This document shows, piece after piece, positions 8,944 through 17,823 of a stretch of 64,000 bases of DNA; the first letter of the stretch is position 1; the number at the start of each line of letters is the position of its first letter. Under the pieces are notes generated by a model, which saw only the letters and a list, made by a program, of their open reading frames with translations, searched no databases and was not told the origin of the DNA. Source of the DNA: Chitinophaga barathri (GTDB taxonomy: Bacteria > Bacteroidota > Bacteroidia > Chitinophagales > Chitinophagaceae); the NCBI RefSeq assembly GCF_003807585.1, contig NZ_RMBX01000015.1, positions 186,001-250,000 on the forward strand, written 5' to 3'. A program made the translations under genes and the position numbers.

Positions 8944-9813
8944 ATGCAGAAATCAAATAAAAAAAAGGATATACGCCCGCCGCAGCACCAGAACCGGCAG
9001 CCGGGAATAGAATCGAAAATGATACCGCAGCCCGTGGCTGAAAAAACAGATAAACCCGCGGGCGGAAAACTCCAGGACAGGATCGCGGTGATCACAGGCG
9101 GGGACAGTGGCATTGGCCGGGCCGTGGCACTGGCGTTTGCCGCCGAAGGCGCACATATCGTCATTTCTTATTATGATGAGGACGGGGATGCGGAAGATAC
9201 CGCCGCCAGGGTACGAGCTTTGGGGCGGGAGGTGCTGCTGGTGCCGGGCGATATCAGCAGGGAGAAACACTGCCAGAAGATCATCAAAAAAACCGTGGAC
9301 CGCTTTGGCAGGGTAGACGTGCTGGTGAACAACGCCGCCGTTCAGTTCCCGCAAAAAAAAATTGAAGACATTACATCTGAGCAACTGGTCCGCACTTTTT
9401 CAGTCAACATCTTTGCACAATTTTATATGGTACGGTTTGCCCTGCCGCATATGCGGAAAGGCAGTTCCATTATTAACACCACTTCCGTAACGGCCTACCG
9501 CGGCAGCGGCCACCTGGTGGATTATTCCTCCACGAAAGGGGCCATCGTGTCATTTATCCGCTCCCTTTCCTCCATGCTGGCGGACAGGGGGATCAGGGTG
9601 AACGGCGTAGCCCCGGGCCCCATCTGGACCCCGCTCATCCCCGCAACGTTCCCCGCTTCGCATGTGGCGGAATTTGGCTCGGATGTACCGCTCAAAAGAG
9701 CCGGCCAGCCTGTGGAAGTGGCTACCAGTTACGTTTTCCTGGCATCAGACGATGCGGGATATATAACCGGCCAAATACTGCACCCCAATGGAGGAGAAAT
9801 TGTTAACGGCTAA
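8944..9813 (+). CDS. SDR family NAD(P)-dependent oxidoreductase (YghA/YhdF-like)
   Basis: A 289-residue classical short-chain dehydrogenase. The cofactor motif ITGGDSGIGRAVA (TGxxxGIG) is at about residues 55-67, NNAA at about 130, the catalytic Ser in NTTSVTAYRG and Tyr-xxx-Lys in VDYSSTKGAI, and GxxxxxxxGxxxHPNGG at the C-terminus. An N-terminal extension of about 45 residues (HQNRQPGIESKM) is typical of the YghA/YhdF subgroup linked to general stress. The substrate is unknown. Its 3' end overlaps the topoisomerase gene by 26 bases if that gene starts at 9788. Confidence 0.9.
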   Translation: MQKSNKKKDIRPPQHQNRQPGIESKMIPQPVAEKTDKPAGGKLQDRIAVITGGDSGIGRAVALAFAAEGAHIVISYYDEDGDAEDTAARVRALGREVLLVPGDISREKHCQKIIKKTVDRFGRVDVLVNNAAVQFPQKKIEDITSEQLVRTFSVNIFAQFYMVRFALPHMRKGSSIINTTSVTAYRGSGHLVDYSSTKGAIVSFIRSLSSMLADRGIRVNGVAPGPIWTPLIPATFPASHVAEFGSDVPLKRAGQPVEVATSYVFLASDDAGYITGQILHPNGGEIVNG

Positions 9814-10816
9814 TGACCCCGCCGCGATGGCCCAGGCGGCCCGCCTGCGCTACGTTTCGCCGGCCCGCCCGGGTTATGCGCGTGTACGCGAAGGCAAGGA
9901 ATTTTCTTACCTCGATACCTCCGGCAAAAAGATCACCGACGAAGAGATCATTGACCGCATCAAAAAACTGGTGCTGCCGCCCGCCTGGGAAGACGTGTGG
10001 ATATGCCCTTACCCGAACGGTCACCTCCAGGCCACCGGCACGGACGCGCTCGGCCGCAGGCAATACCGCTACCACACCCGTTGGGCCTCCATGCGCAACC
10101 AGACGAAATACAACCGGCTGCTGCAATTCGGGCGGGTACTGCCGCGCATCCGCGCGCAGATCAAAAAAGACCTCCGCAGGAAACAGCTGGACAAACAACG
10201 CGTATGCGCCATCGCCCTGCGGATCATGGAAGAAACGCTCATGCGCGTGGGCAACGCCGAGTATGAAAAGAAGTATCATTCCTACGGCCTTACCACCCTG
10301 CACAACAACCATGTGAAAATAAGCGGCAACGAATTATTTTTCCGTTTCAAAGGCAAAAAGGGCGTGGAACAAAAGATTTCGCTGCGCCATGCTTCGCTGG
10401 CGAGGCTGCTGAAAAAAGTGCGGGACATCCCCGGCCAGGAACTGTTTCAATATTATGAAGACGGTGAAGTGAAAAGCCTGGACTCCGGCGAACTGAACGA
10501 TTACCTGAAGGACATTACAGCCGAAGAATTTACCTGCAAAGACCTGCGCACCTGGGCCGGGACATTGGAGGCGCTGCACCTGCTGGCGGCCTGCGAGCCC
10601 TTTGAGTCACAGGCGGCCTGCAAAAGGCAGATCGTGGAAGTGATCGATCATGTGGCGAAGAAACTGGGGAATACCCGCGCAGTGTGTAAAAAATACTACG
10701 TTCATCCCTGCCTGCTCACCCTTTATGAAGAAGAAAAACTGGGGAAATATTTGCAAAAAGATGTGGATGAAAAACTACTGTTACGCATCCTGAAGGACCA
10801 GGCGCAAAAAAAATAG
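9788..10816 (+). CDS. DNA topoisomerase IB (poxvirus type)
   Basis: A 342-residue type IB topoisomerase. It relaxes supercoils through a 3'-phosphotyrosyl intermediate without ATP. The N-terminal domain is recognised by LPPAWEDVWICPYPNGHLQATGTDALGRRQYRYH. The catalytic domain shows Arg153 in LMRVGN, a Lys in FKGKKG (about 188-191), Arg254 in KDLRTWAGT and the nucleophile Tyr304 in KKYYVHP. Start codons at 9788 and 9827 are both possible; the first overlaps the SDR gene by 26 bases. Bacterial members often sit with stress or NHEJ genes, as here. Confidence 0.93.
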   Translation: MEEKLLTANDPAAMAQAARLRYVSPARPGYARVREGKEFSYLDTSGKKITDEEIIDRIKKLVLPPAWEDVWICPYPNGHLQATGTDALGRRQYRYHTRWASMRNQTKYNRLLQFGRVLPRIRAQIKKDLRRKQLDKQRVCAIALRIMEETLMRVGNAEYEKKYHSYGLTTLHNNHVKISGNELFFRFKGKKGVEQKISLRHASLARLLKKVRDIPGQELFQYYEDGEVKSLDSGELNDYLKDITAEEFTCKDLRTWAGTLEALHLLAACEPFESQAACKRQIVEVIDHVAKKLGNTRAVCKKYYVHPCLLTLYEEEKLGKYLQKDVDEKLLLRILKDQAQKK

Positions 10817-10848
10817 AGACGACCGTGAAGTACGTCTCTATTCTCTTA
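10814..10848. terminator. Terminator between convergent genes
   Basis: TAGAGACG pairs with CGTCTCTA, preceded by an A-run and followed by TTCTCTTATT. It overlaps the stop codon of the topoisomerase gene and precedes the 3' end of the minus-strand gene at 10862, so it may act in both directions. Confidence 0.7.
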
Positions 10849-10861
10849 TTACCCTCATTCA

Positions 10862-11230
10862 TCACAGTCCGCCGAAGATCACCTGGTCTTCCCTGTCTTC
10901 AACAGGTATCTTCTTCAGGAACTCATCAAATCCTGCTTCGTCGTGGGAGGAATACATGCCATACGCATCCAGTACATAGCCTTTATGGCCTTCCTGGTCT
11001 TCCAGGAGGTACAATACGGAATTATCCGATGGGTCCGATTCTCCTTCAAAACGGTAGGTCTTGATGATCTTCAAATCTTCCGGGTTATAGATTTGTTCCC
11101 CGTCAGGAGATTGCATCCTGCCGTGGTCGCTTACTTTAAATTCATTGTCGTAACCTTTGGAGTGCAGCTTGGCCAGCACCTGGGAAAGGGTGGTCATTTC
11201 ATTGGGTCTATTTGGTGTGGGTGTTTCCAT
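10862..11230 (-). CDS. Small conserved Bacteroidota protein of unknown function
   Basis: A 122-residue acidic soluble protein. The recognisable pattern is TLSQVLAKLHSKGY, then YNPEDLKIIKTYRFEGESDPSDNSVLYLLE and then GHKGYVLDAYGMYSS. The same pattern occurs in short Bacteroidota proteins that are sometimes labelled phosphoribosylpyrophosphate synthetase in databases; nothing here resembles the PRPP-binding loop, so that name should not be used. No catalytic motif or membrane segment is seen. It is convergent with the topoisomerase gene. Confidence 0.7.
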   Translation of the reverse strand: METPTPNRPNEMTTLSQVLAKLHSKGYDNEFKVSDHGRMQSPDGEQIYNPEDLKIIKTYRFEGESDPSDNSVLYLLEDQEGHKGYVLDAYGMYSSHDEAGFDEFLKKIPVEDREDQVIFGGL

Positions 11231-11475
11231 AATTGTATCGGGTTTGTTCTACCGTTAAATGCCAAAACCTATGCCATAGAATCTGGCCTGATTGTTGGCT
11301 TGTATTTTTTAGAAAGTATTAACACCAACCGTTAAATACGATATTTATTCGAAGAATGTATTCCCCCCAATAGTTATGCATATTAAAGAAAACACGGCCG
11401 TTCGGTTCCCCGGGCGGCTTATTTTTTTGTGCCCGGTGGTATAATCATTGTTGTACAAAGGAAAAACCATCTTCC

Positions 11476-12255
11476 ATGAGATCAATATGGACAGGCAGCA
11501 TAGGCTTCGGGCTGGTGAACATCCCGGTGAAATTATACAGCGCCGTCCAGGACAGTCGCCTGGACCTTGACATGCTGGATAAAAAAGATCACTCCCGTAT
11601 CCGCTTCCAGCGGATCAACGAAAAAACAGGCAAAGAAGTGGCCTGGGAAAACATCGTGAAAGCTTACAACTACAACGATGAATACGTGGTGCTGGACGAT
11701 TCCGATTTTGAGGACGCCAGCCCGAAAAAAAGCAAAGTCATAGAGATCACCACCTTTACCGCCACGAACGAAATAGATGCTGTGTATTTCGAATCGCCTT
11801 ATTTCATCGCGCCGGATAAAAGCGGCGCCAAGGCTTATGAACTGCTGCGCGCAACGCTTGAAAAAACAGGCAAGGTAGGCGTGGCCCTTTTTGTACTGCG
11901 CTCGCAGGAACACCTGGCGGTCGTCCGCGCAAAGGATGATTACCTGATGCTGCACCGCCTCCGCTTCGCGGAAGAAGTACGGGAACCGGATGAGATTTCC
12001 TTCCCCGCTAAAACCGCCATCCCTAAAAAGGAACTGGACATGGCTATGAAACTGGTGCAGCAATACACGGAGCCATTTGACATTGCCGGGTACAAAGATG
12101 AATACAGGAAGGAATTGCTGCGCATCATCAAAGCCAAAGCCAGCGGCAAACGCGCCAAAGTGAAGAAGATGAAAGTGGTCACGACCAAGAGCACGGACCT
12201 GTTCGATCAACTGAAAGCCAGTCTTGGTACGGGCAGTAAAAAACGAGCATCATGA
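11476..12255 (+). CDS. ku: Ku DNA-end-binding protein (NHEJ)
   Basis: A 259-residue bacterial Ku, the ring-shaped homodimer that loads on DNA double-strand ends and recruits LigD. The start MRSIWTGSIGFGLVNIPVKLY is diagnostic, followed by the Ku core (RFQRINEKTGKEV, YFIAPDKSGAKAYELLRATLEKTGKVG, LMLHRLRFAEEVR). The C-terminal tail after residue 215 is Lys-rich. The stop codon overlaps the ligD start by 4 bases (ATGA), so the two are translationally coupled. Confidence 0.96.
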   Translation: MRSIWTGSIGFGLVNIPVKLYSAVQDSRLDLDMLDKKDHSRIRFQRINEKTGKEVAWENIVKAYNYNDEYVVLDDSDFEDASPKKSKVIEITTFTATNEIDAVYFESPYFIAPDKSGAKAYELLRATLEKTGKVGVALFVLRSQEHLAVVRAKDDYLMLHRLRFAEEVREPDEISFPAKTAIPKKELDMAMKLVQQYTEPFDIAGYKDEYRKELLRIIKAKASGKRAKVKKMKVVTTKSTDLFDQLKASLGTGSKKRAS

Positions 12256-14936
12256 GCCTTCAGAAATATAACCAGAAGCGGGACTTCAAACAGACCTCGG
12301 AGCCGAAGTCCGGCAAAAACAAAGGCAAGGAACATATTTTCGTGGTACAGCGGCATCATGCCACCCGCCTGCATTACGACTTCCGGCTGGAGATGGACGG
12401 TGTGCTGAAAAGCTGGGCCGTGCCGAAAGGCCCCAGCCTGAACCCGGAAGACAAACGCCTGGCGATGGAGGTGGAAGACCATCCCTACGACTACAAGGAT
12501 TTTGAGGGAGAGATACCGCCGGGCAACTATGGCGCGGGGTACGTGTACGTCTGGGACAAGGGCACTTACGAGTTGCTGCATGAGAACGGGAAATCGTTTG
12601 ACGCATCGGCGCTGAAGGAATGGAAATCCGGGAACCTGAAAGTGGTGCTGCACGGGAAAAAACTGAAAGGCGAATTTGCTTTGGTGAAAATGAAAGGGCG
12701 TGAAGAAAATGCCTGGCTGATGATCAAACACCGGGACAAATACGCGGTGGATGAAGCCTACGACAGTGAAGAACATACGCCGAAGCGGATCATTGAGAAG
12801 CTGAAAGGCCCGTCTAACAATAAAGTCGCGGAGGCGAAAGGGAGAAAGGCGCCGGCGAAAAAGGCCCCGGCGAAAAAGGCGGCGGCAAAAAAGGCTACGC
12901 CTAAAAAGAAAGCGGCGACCGCGAAGAAAGCCACGCCCCGTGCTAAAAAGAGCGCATCCGCCACAAAGACTAAAACGGCCGCGAAAAAAGAAACCGAGCG
13001 TACATCCGCCATAAAGGGATTTTATAAGCCAATGCTGGCCACGCTTGTAGACGCCCCCTTTGACCGGGAAGGCTGGATCTTCGAAACCAAATGGGACGGC
13101 TACCGCGCCATCGCTTCCGTGAAGAACGGGAAGGCTGAGCTGTACTCCCGCAACAAACTTTCTTTCAACGAAGCCTATGCGCCTATCGTTGAGGCTGTGG
13201 AGAATATTCCACACAATGTAGTGCTGGACGGAGAGATCGTCATCCTGGGCACGAACAAAAGATCGGATTTTCAGGCTTTGCAGAACTATCGTTCTACAGG
13301 CAAAGGGAAGCTCATTTACGAGGTATTTGATCTTTTGCATCTTGATGGCCATAAATTGGAAGATCTGCCCTTGCTGGAGCGGAAAATACTGCTGGAAGAG
13401 ATCGTGAAACAGTTGAATGATCCGAGGGTGCAATACTCCGGGCATGTGAAAGACAAAGGCGTACAGTTATTCGAAAAGGCCGCAAAGGCAGGATGGGAAG
13501 GCATTATCGCTAAAAATGGGGAAAGTAATTACGCAGGCGGCGTGCGTACGCTCAACTGGCTGAAGATGAAAGTGCTGAACCGCCAGGAAGCCGTGATCTG
13601 CGGATATACCGAGCCCCGTGGCGCCCGCAAGAACATCGGCGCGCTGCTGCTGGGCGTATACGAAGGCAAAAAGCTGCAATACATCGGCCTTTGCGGCGGC
13701 GGGTTCAATGACGCCGGTCTCAAAAGCCTTTACAAAACATTACAGGAATACCGCCGTGATACTTCGCCGTTTGAAGAAAAAATAAAAACGAACATGCCCG
13801 TCACCTGGCTGGAACCGAAGCTCGTATGTGAAGTGAAGTTCTCCGAATGGACGCAGGGAGGGATTTTAAGACAACCCATTTTTATCGCGCTGCGTGAAGA
13901 CAAACCCGCCACCGCCGTAAAACGTGAAGTGGCCAAACATATCACTGGCGCCGGGAAACCACCGGCCGCCGCTAAAAAAGCTGCTATGAAAAAGTCCGAA
14001 GCAACCATGCAAAACCCGTCTGAAGTAGAAAAGGACCGTGTGCTGAAGCTGAACAAACAGGACGTTCAGCTCACTAACCAGCAAAAGTTCTACTGGCCGA
14101 AAGAGAAGATCACCAAAGGCCAGCTGATCGATTATTATTTGTCTGTGGCGGATTACATCCTGCCGCACCTGAAAGACCGCGCCCTGTCGCTGCACCGCTA
14201 CCCGAACGGGATCGCGGGCACCAGTTTTTACCAGAAAGACCTGGACCTGGACCAGGTGCCCGGCTGGCTGAGGACCACACCGGTGCATTCCGAATCCACC
14301 AATAAAGTGATCGATTACCTGGTGTGCAACAACGAGGCTACGCTTGCCTATATGGTGAACCTGGGCTGTATCGAGATCAACCCCTGGCTCTCCCGCATCC
14401 GTAAGCCGGACTATCCTGATTATGTGGTGATAGACCTTGACCCGGAAGACATTGCTTTTACCAGCGTGGTGGAAACCGCGCAAACCATCCGCAAGATCCT
14501 CGAAGCGCATGATATCGTTTCCTATTGCAAAACCTCCGGCGCCAGCGGCCTGCATATCTATATTCCCACCGGCGGAAAGTACCCGTACGAAACCTGCCGC
14601 CTGTTTGCGGAATACATTGCACAGGAGGCGAACGAACAGTTGCCCGAAATGACCAGTATCATCCGCGCCAAAGCAAAAAGGAAAAAGAAAGTCTACATCG
14701 ACTTTTTACAGAATGCCTGGGGGCAGACGATAGCCAGCCCCTATTCCGCAAGGCCGCAGCCCGGCGCGCCCGTAGCCACGCCGCTGCACTGGAAGGAGGT
14801 GAATGCCAAACTCAACGTAAAAGATTACCATATCGGCAATACATTAAAAAGACTGGAAAAACAGGGAGATCTCTGGGAAAATATCCTGAAAGAAAAAAAC
14901 GACCTGAAGACAATTCTGAAAACGGTGGCACAATAG
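12252..14936 (+). CDS. ligD: Multifunctional DNA ligase D (PE-LIG-POL)
   Basis: An 894-residue NHEJ enzyme. Residues 30-165 form the 3'-phosphoesterase domain (HHATRLHYDFRLEMDGVLKSWAVPKGPS). Residues 195-250 are a linker of KAPAKKA-type repeats. Residues 258-555 form the ATP-dependent ligase with nucleophile Lys280 in ETKWDGYRA and motif VLDGEIV. Residues about 610-885 form the primase-polymerase domain (FYWPKEKITKGQLIDYY; VVIDLDPED; TSGASGLHIYIP). The order PE-LIG-POL is that of Pseudomonas-like LigD, not the mycobacterial POL-PE-LIG. Coupled to ku by a 4-base overlap. A second, shorter LigD lies at 59794-61827. Confidence 0.96.
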   Translation: MSLQKYNQKRDFKQTSEPKSGKNKGKEHIFVVQRHHATRLHYDFRLEMDGVLKSWAVPKGPSLNPEDKRLAMEVEDHPYDYKDFEGEIPPGNYGAGYVYVWDKGTYELLHENGKSFDASALKEWKSGNLKVVLHGKKLKGEFALVKMKGREENAWLMIKHRDKYAVDEAYDSEEHTPKRIIEKLKGPSNNKVAEAKGRKAPAKKAPAKKAAAKKATPKKKAATAKKATPRAKKSASATKTKTAAKKETERTSAIKGFYKPMLATLVDAPFDREGWIFETKWDGYRAIASVKNGKAELYSRNKLSFNEAYAPIVEAVENIPHNVVLDGEIVILGTNKRSDFQALQNYRSTGKGKLIYEVFDLLHLDGHKLEDLPLLERKILLEEIVKQLNDPRVQYSGHVKDKGVQLFEKAAKAGWEGIIAKNGESNYAGGVRTLNWLKMKVLNRQEAVICGYTEPRGARKNIGALLLGVYEGKKLQYIGLCGGGFNDAGLKSLYKTLQEYRRDTSPFEEKIKTNMPVTWLEPKLVCEVKFSEWTQGGILRQPIFIALREDKPATAVKREVAKHITGAGKPPAAAKKAAMKKSEATMQNPSEVEKDRVLKLNKQDVQLTNQQKFYWPKEKITKGQLIDYYLSVADYILPHLKDRALSLHRYPNGIAGTSFYQKDLDLDQVPGWLRTTPVHSESTNKVIDYLVCNNEATLAYMVNLGCIEINPWLSRIRKPDYPDYVVIDLDPEDIAFTSVVETAQTIRKILEAHDIVSYCKTSGASGLHIYIPTGGKYPYETCRLFAEYIAQEANEQLPEMTSIIRAKAKRKKKVYIDFLQNAWGQTIASPYSARPQPGAPVATPLHWKEVNAKLNVKDYHIGNTLKRLEKQGDLWENILKEKNDLKTILKTVAQ

Positions 14937-15010
14937 GCACGTTATTGGCTTTGTTTAAAACATTGGATAACGGGGGTGTGAATGTGGAATGATGTTTTTA
15001 ACCAAATCCA

Positions 15011-15511
15011 ATGCGTATGCAACAAACAATTCAATCACCACGTAAACTGCCGTGGATATACGGTGTACTGATAGGACTGATCAGCATTTTATTCACCCTG
15101 TTCTTTTATATCACGCAGTGGATATCCGACCTGTGGACCGGTTACTTCGTCAATACGTTGATCTTTGTCGGGGTAATGGTATCTGTGATACACGCGAACA
15201 AGGCGTATGGCGGAAGAGCATCGCTGGGCAGGTTGTTTATGACAGGCCTTCTCACAGCCTTTGTGGCGGTGGTGATGGTGTCTACCGCCAATATCCTCTT
15301 CCAGCTGGGTACGGAACCCGTGATGGGTACAGGGGAAAACATCCCGTCTGACGGGGCGCGGATGAACGAATACAGTGACTACAAAAGACAGGGGTACTGG
15401 ATATTTACGATCACGAGCGTATTTGTGACCAATGCCGTACTGGGCGCGCTTGGCGCATTGCTGGGCGCGGTAACGGTGAAGCGCAACCAGAAGACCACCG
15501 ATGCAAAATAA
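15011..15511 (+). CDS. DUF4199 family membrane protein
   Basis: A 166-residue integral membrane protein with four predicted helices: about 14-34 (IYGVLIGLISILFTLFFYI), 45-62, 75-98 and 132-155. The N-terminal helix and the layout match the DUF4199 family of Bacteroidota, whose function is unknown. It follows ligD by 74 bases on the same strand and precedes a strong terminator, so it may be the last gene of the repair transcript. Confidence 0.8.
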   Translation: MRMQQTIQSPRKLPWIYGVLIGLISILFTLFFYITQWISDLWTGYFVNTLIFVGVMVSVIHANKAYGGRASLGRLFMTGLLTAFVAVVMVSTANILFQLGTEPVMGTGENIPSDGARMNEYSDYKRQGYWIFTITSVFVTNAVLGALGALLGAVTVKRNQKTTDAK

Positions 15512-15534
15512 AGTATAACGGATCAATCATAGAT

Positions 15535-15573
15535 AACCGGGGCCGGTCTGAGGACTGCGCCCCGGTTTTTTTA
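15535..15573 (+). terminator. Rho-independent terminator
   Basis: AACCGGGGC pairs with GCCCCGGTT and is followed by a run of seven T. It isolates the repair cluster from the next regulator gene. Confidence 0.85.
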
Positions 15574-15592
15574 TTTAATGTGGATTACTGAT

Positions 15593-15600
15593 TACTTTTG
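15593..15600 (+). promoter_or_regulatory. Bacteroidota -7 element with possible leaderless start
   Basis: TACTTTTG fits the TAnnTTTG -7 consensus and ends 5 bases before the ATG at 15606. The expected transcription start would be at or next to the start codon, giving a leaderless or very short leader. No clear TTG -33 box is seen, so this is tentative. Confidence 0.4.
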
Positions 15601-15605
15601 CTTCC

Positions 15606-16940
15606 ATGTCAAAAGGCACCATACTGATTATCGATGATGAAGAACAGCTCCGTAAACTGCTGGGCAGGCTGCTGGCGCTGGAAGGGTACACCATCCTGGA
15701 AGCGGGAAATGTCAAAGCTGCGCAGAAGCTGCTGGAGCGGGAGGAGGTGCAGGTGATCCTGTCCGATGTGAAACTCCCGGACGGCAACGGGGTGGAACTT
15801 ACACAGTCCATCAAACAGAAATACCCGGAGACGGAGATCATCGTGCTCACGGCCTACGGGAACATCGAAGACGGTGTGCAGGCCATTAAAAACGGCGCTT
15901 TTGACTACATCACCAAAGGAGATGACAATAACCGCATCCTGCCGCTGGTGAGTAAAGCCATGGACAAAGCGTTCCTCCAGTACCGGGTGCGTTCGCTGGA
16001 AGACAAAATAGGCGGCAAACACGATTTTGATAACATTATCGGCGAATCGGCTGAAATAAAAGAAGCCATCGCGCTGGCCCGCAAAGTGGCGGGTACGGAC
16101 GTGACGGTGCTGCTGCTGGGCGAAACCGGCTCTGGCAAGGAAGTATTCGCCCAGGCCATTCACCGCGCCAGCGAACGCGGCTCACAGCCTTTTGTGGCGG
16201 TGAACTGCAGCGCCTTTGGCAAGGAAATACTCGAAAGCGAACTGTTCGGCCACAAAGCAGGCGCCTTCACCAGCGCCATAAAAGATAAAAAAGGTTTCCT
16301 GGAAGAAGCCCACAACGGCACCATCTTCCTGGACGAGATCGGCGAAATGGCCATAGAGCTGCAAGCCAAGCTGCTGCGTGTGCTCGAAACGCGGGAGTTC
16401 TACAAAGTAGGGGATTCCAAACCCATTAAAGTGAACATCCGGATCATCGCCGCCACCAACCGCGAACTGGAAAAAGAGATCGCGGAAGGCCATTTCAGGG
16501 CGGACCTGTATTACCGCCTCTCCGCTTTCCAGATCACGTTGCCTTCCCTTAATGAGCGCAGGAAAGACATTCCGCTGCTCGCGCAATATTTTATACAGCA
16601 GCTCGCCCCCAAAAACAGCCGGAAAATTTCCGGGATGACGGAAGCCTTCAGCAAAGCCCTGCGCGAGCACAGCTGGAAAGGTAATATCCGGGAACTGCGG
16701 AACGTGATAGAAAGGGCCGTGATCCTTTCGGACACACCCGAGCTGGATATCTCCGCCCTTCCCCTGGATTTCAGGATGAACGGCCCGGCGGATGACGCCC
16801 TCACCCTCGCGGATGCGGAACGCAGACACATTATCCGCATCCTTCACCACGTAAAAGGCAACAAAACGAAAGCCGCCGAAGTTATGCAGATCGGCCTCAC
16901 CACCCTGTACAATAAGATCAAAGAATACAATATCCAGTAG
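15606..16940 (+). CDS. Sigma-54-dependent NtrC-type response regulator, linked to kdp
   Basis: A 444-residue regulator. The receiver spans residues 1-120 (ILIIDDEEQ, phosphoacceptor in VILSDVKLPDGNG, Thr in VLTAYG, Lys in YITKGD). The AAA+ domain spans 145-375 with Walker A GETGSGKEV, sigma-54 contact loop GAFTSA (the usual GAFTGA with Gly replaced by Ser) and Walker B FLDEIGEM. A C-terminal Fis-type HTH ends in KTKAAEVMQIGLTTLYNKIKEY. The kdp operon follows on the same strand with no OmpR-type KdpE visible, so this protein is the likely regulator paired with the kinase at 24574-26277. Confidence 0.93.
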   Translation: MSKGTILIIDDEEQLRKLLGRLLALEGYTILEAGNVKAAQKLLEREEVQVILSDVKLPDGNGVELTQSIKQKYPETEIIVLTAYGNIEDGVQAIKNGAFDYITKGDDNNRILPLVSKAMDKAFLQYRVRSLEDKIGGKHDFDNIIGESAEIKEAIALARKVAGTDVTVLLLGETGSGKEVFAQAIHRASERGSQPFVAVNCSAFGKEILESELFGHKAGAFTSAIKDKKGFLEEAHNGTIFLDEIGEMAIELQAKLLRVLETREFYKVGDSKPIKVNIRIIAATNRELEKEIAEGHFRADLYYRLSAFQITLPSLNERRKDIPLLAQYFIQQLAPKNSRKISGMTEAFSKALREHSWKGNIRELRNVIERAVILSDTPELDISALPLDFRMNGPADDALTLADAERRHIIRILHHVKGNKTKAAEVMQIGLTTLYNKIKEYNIQ

Positions 16941-17298
16941 CCCTTTTGGAGTAGTATTCCGGTCCGCTTTCCGGCGGATCTGATAGTATTTTGCTTTTTG
17001 CCTGGGAATTACCTCGTAAATACAGGAAACCTATATGGAGCCTATAGGAGAGGTATAGGCAAGGCGGAGTTGAGGTGGAGATGAGGTGGACTTGATCAGG
17101 ACGAAAACCGGGTAATATGCTATTAATCCGTAATCTCCCCGAACTACCCGTTTTTGCAAACACCCTTCAGATTCTGCATGGTTCCGTGCATAGGCATACA
17201 GTGCCTGAAAACTACTAATTGTTTGTTTGTCAGAAGGTTACGACTTGCTTAAACCATTTGGCATTTCAATGGTTAATAGGGGGTCAAACGTAATCATT
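16941..17298 (+). other. Leader region upstream of the kdp operon, 358 bases
   Basis: The region contains a 7-bp GGTCCGC/GCGGATC hairpin near 16960-16983 without a T-run, and a CCTATA/TATAGG-rich stretch around 17029-17060. No convincing GG-N10-GC sigma-54 promoter was found on visual inspection, and no c-di-AMP riboswitch pattern was recognised. An in-frame TTG at 17227 could extend the next gene into this region. Confidence 0.4.
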
Positions 17299-17631
17299 AT
17301 GTTACCGGACGCAAAAGTACCGTTACTGATCGCACACCAGATACCCGCATTGTCGGGCATACAACAGGGCGCGGTACTGACAAAAATCATCGGCGTATTT
17401 TCCGCCTATACCCGTAATGCCATCAGGGAAGGCCAGGTTCCTGAAATCAGGAAATGCCTGTCCATGGCAGGGGTTCTATACAAAAACGGCAGCAAGGGCC
17501 TTAAAAATGCGATAGAATCTGTTTTTCTCTACAGCATCTCTCCCTTCCTGGACTCTCCGATCAAATCTTACCTGCCGGTTTCACTGAGACAAATCCGTCA
17601 TCAAATCATCTTAAATAACGCATTATGTTAA
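17299..17631 (+). CDS. Small protein of unknown function at head of kdp operon (DUF7674-like)
   Basis: With the ATG at 17299 the protein has 110 residues. The C-terminal part (RKCLSMAGVLYKNGSKGLKNAIESVFLYSISPFL) resembles a family of small Bacteroidota proteins I associate with DUF7674; this is from memory and uncertain. No membrane helix or catalytic motif is visible. Alternative starts are ATG 17269 and TTG 17227, but the extra residues look non-homologous. Its stop codon overlaps the start of the 27-residue membrane peptide gene at 17625, which suggests translational coupling. Confidence 0.55.
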   Translation: MLPDAKVPLLIAHQIPALSGIQQGAVLTKIIGVFSAYTRNAIREGQVPEIRKCLSMAGVLYKNGSKGLKNAIESVFLYSISPFLDSPIKSYLPVSLRQIRHQIILNNALC

Positions 17632-17708
17632 TCGGACTATTGCTCCTTGCGGGCCTCGTTTGCTTCTGGCTGTTCTTTAAATCTGTGGACTATTTCGAAA
17701 ACATTTAA
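17625..17708 (+). CDS. 27-residue membrane peptide in the kdp operon
   Basis: A very small ORF starting MLIGLLLLAGLVCFW and ending in VDYFENI. It is a single hydrophobic helix with a polar, acidic C-terminus. The ATG overlaps the stop of the preceding gene, and the next gene (kdpF) starts 12 bases after its stop. The position and coupling suggest it is expressed, perhaps as an accessory subunit of the K+ pump. It does not look like a copy of KdpF, whose own gene follows. Confidence 0.55.
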   Translation: MLIGLLLLAGLVCFWLFFKSVDYFENI

Positions 17709-17720
17709 ACCGAACGCTTT

Positions 17721-17801
17721 ATGATGAACGCACTATTCGTCTTATCAATCCTGGTATTCATCTACATGATCTATGTACTCCTGAAACCGGAAAAATTCTG
17801 A
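17721..17801 (+). CDS. kdpF: KdpF, small stabilising subunit of the K+-ATPase
   Basis: A 26-residue peptide (starting MMNALFVLSILVFIYMIY and ending VLLKPEKF). The C-terminal Y-x-L-x-KPE-x-F pattern is the KdpF signature. KdpF is a one-helix lipid-like subunit that stabilises KdpABC. It lies 22 bases upstream of kdpA. Confidence 0.85.
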   Translation: MMNALFVLSILVFIYMIYVLLKPEKF

Positions 17802-17823
17802 ATCCCTAACAGCTATTTAAACA

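Noticed and set aside
10862..11230. Phosphoribosylpyrophosphate synthetase
   Set aside because: Similar short proteins sometimes carry this name, but no PRPP loop or catalytic flexible loop is present and the size is far too small.
12207..13445. A 412-codon open frame antisense to ligD
   Set aside because: Arg/Phe-rich with repeated FRR runs that mirror the KKA linker. It overlaps conserved catalytic domains on the other strand.
16941..17226. Possible c-di-AMP riboswitch or sigma-54 promoter ahead of the kdp operon
   Set aside because: No conserved riboswitch core could be recognised and no site had both GG and GC at the right 10-base spacing. Computational searches would be needed.
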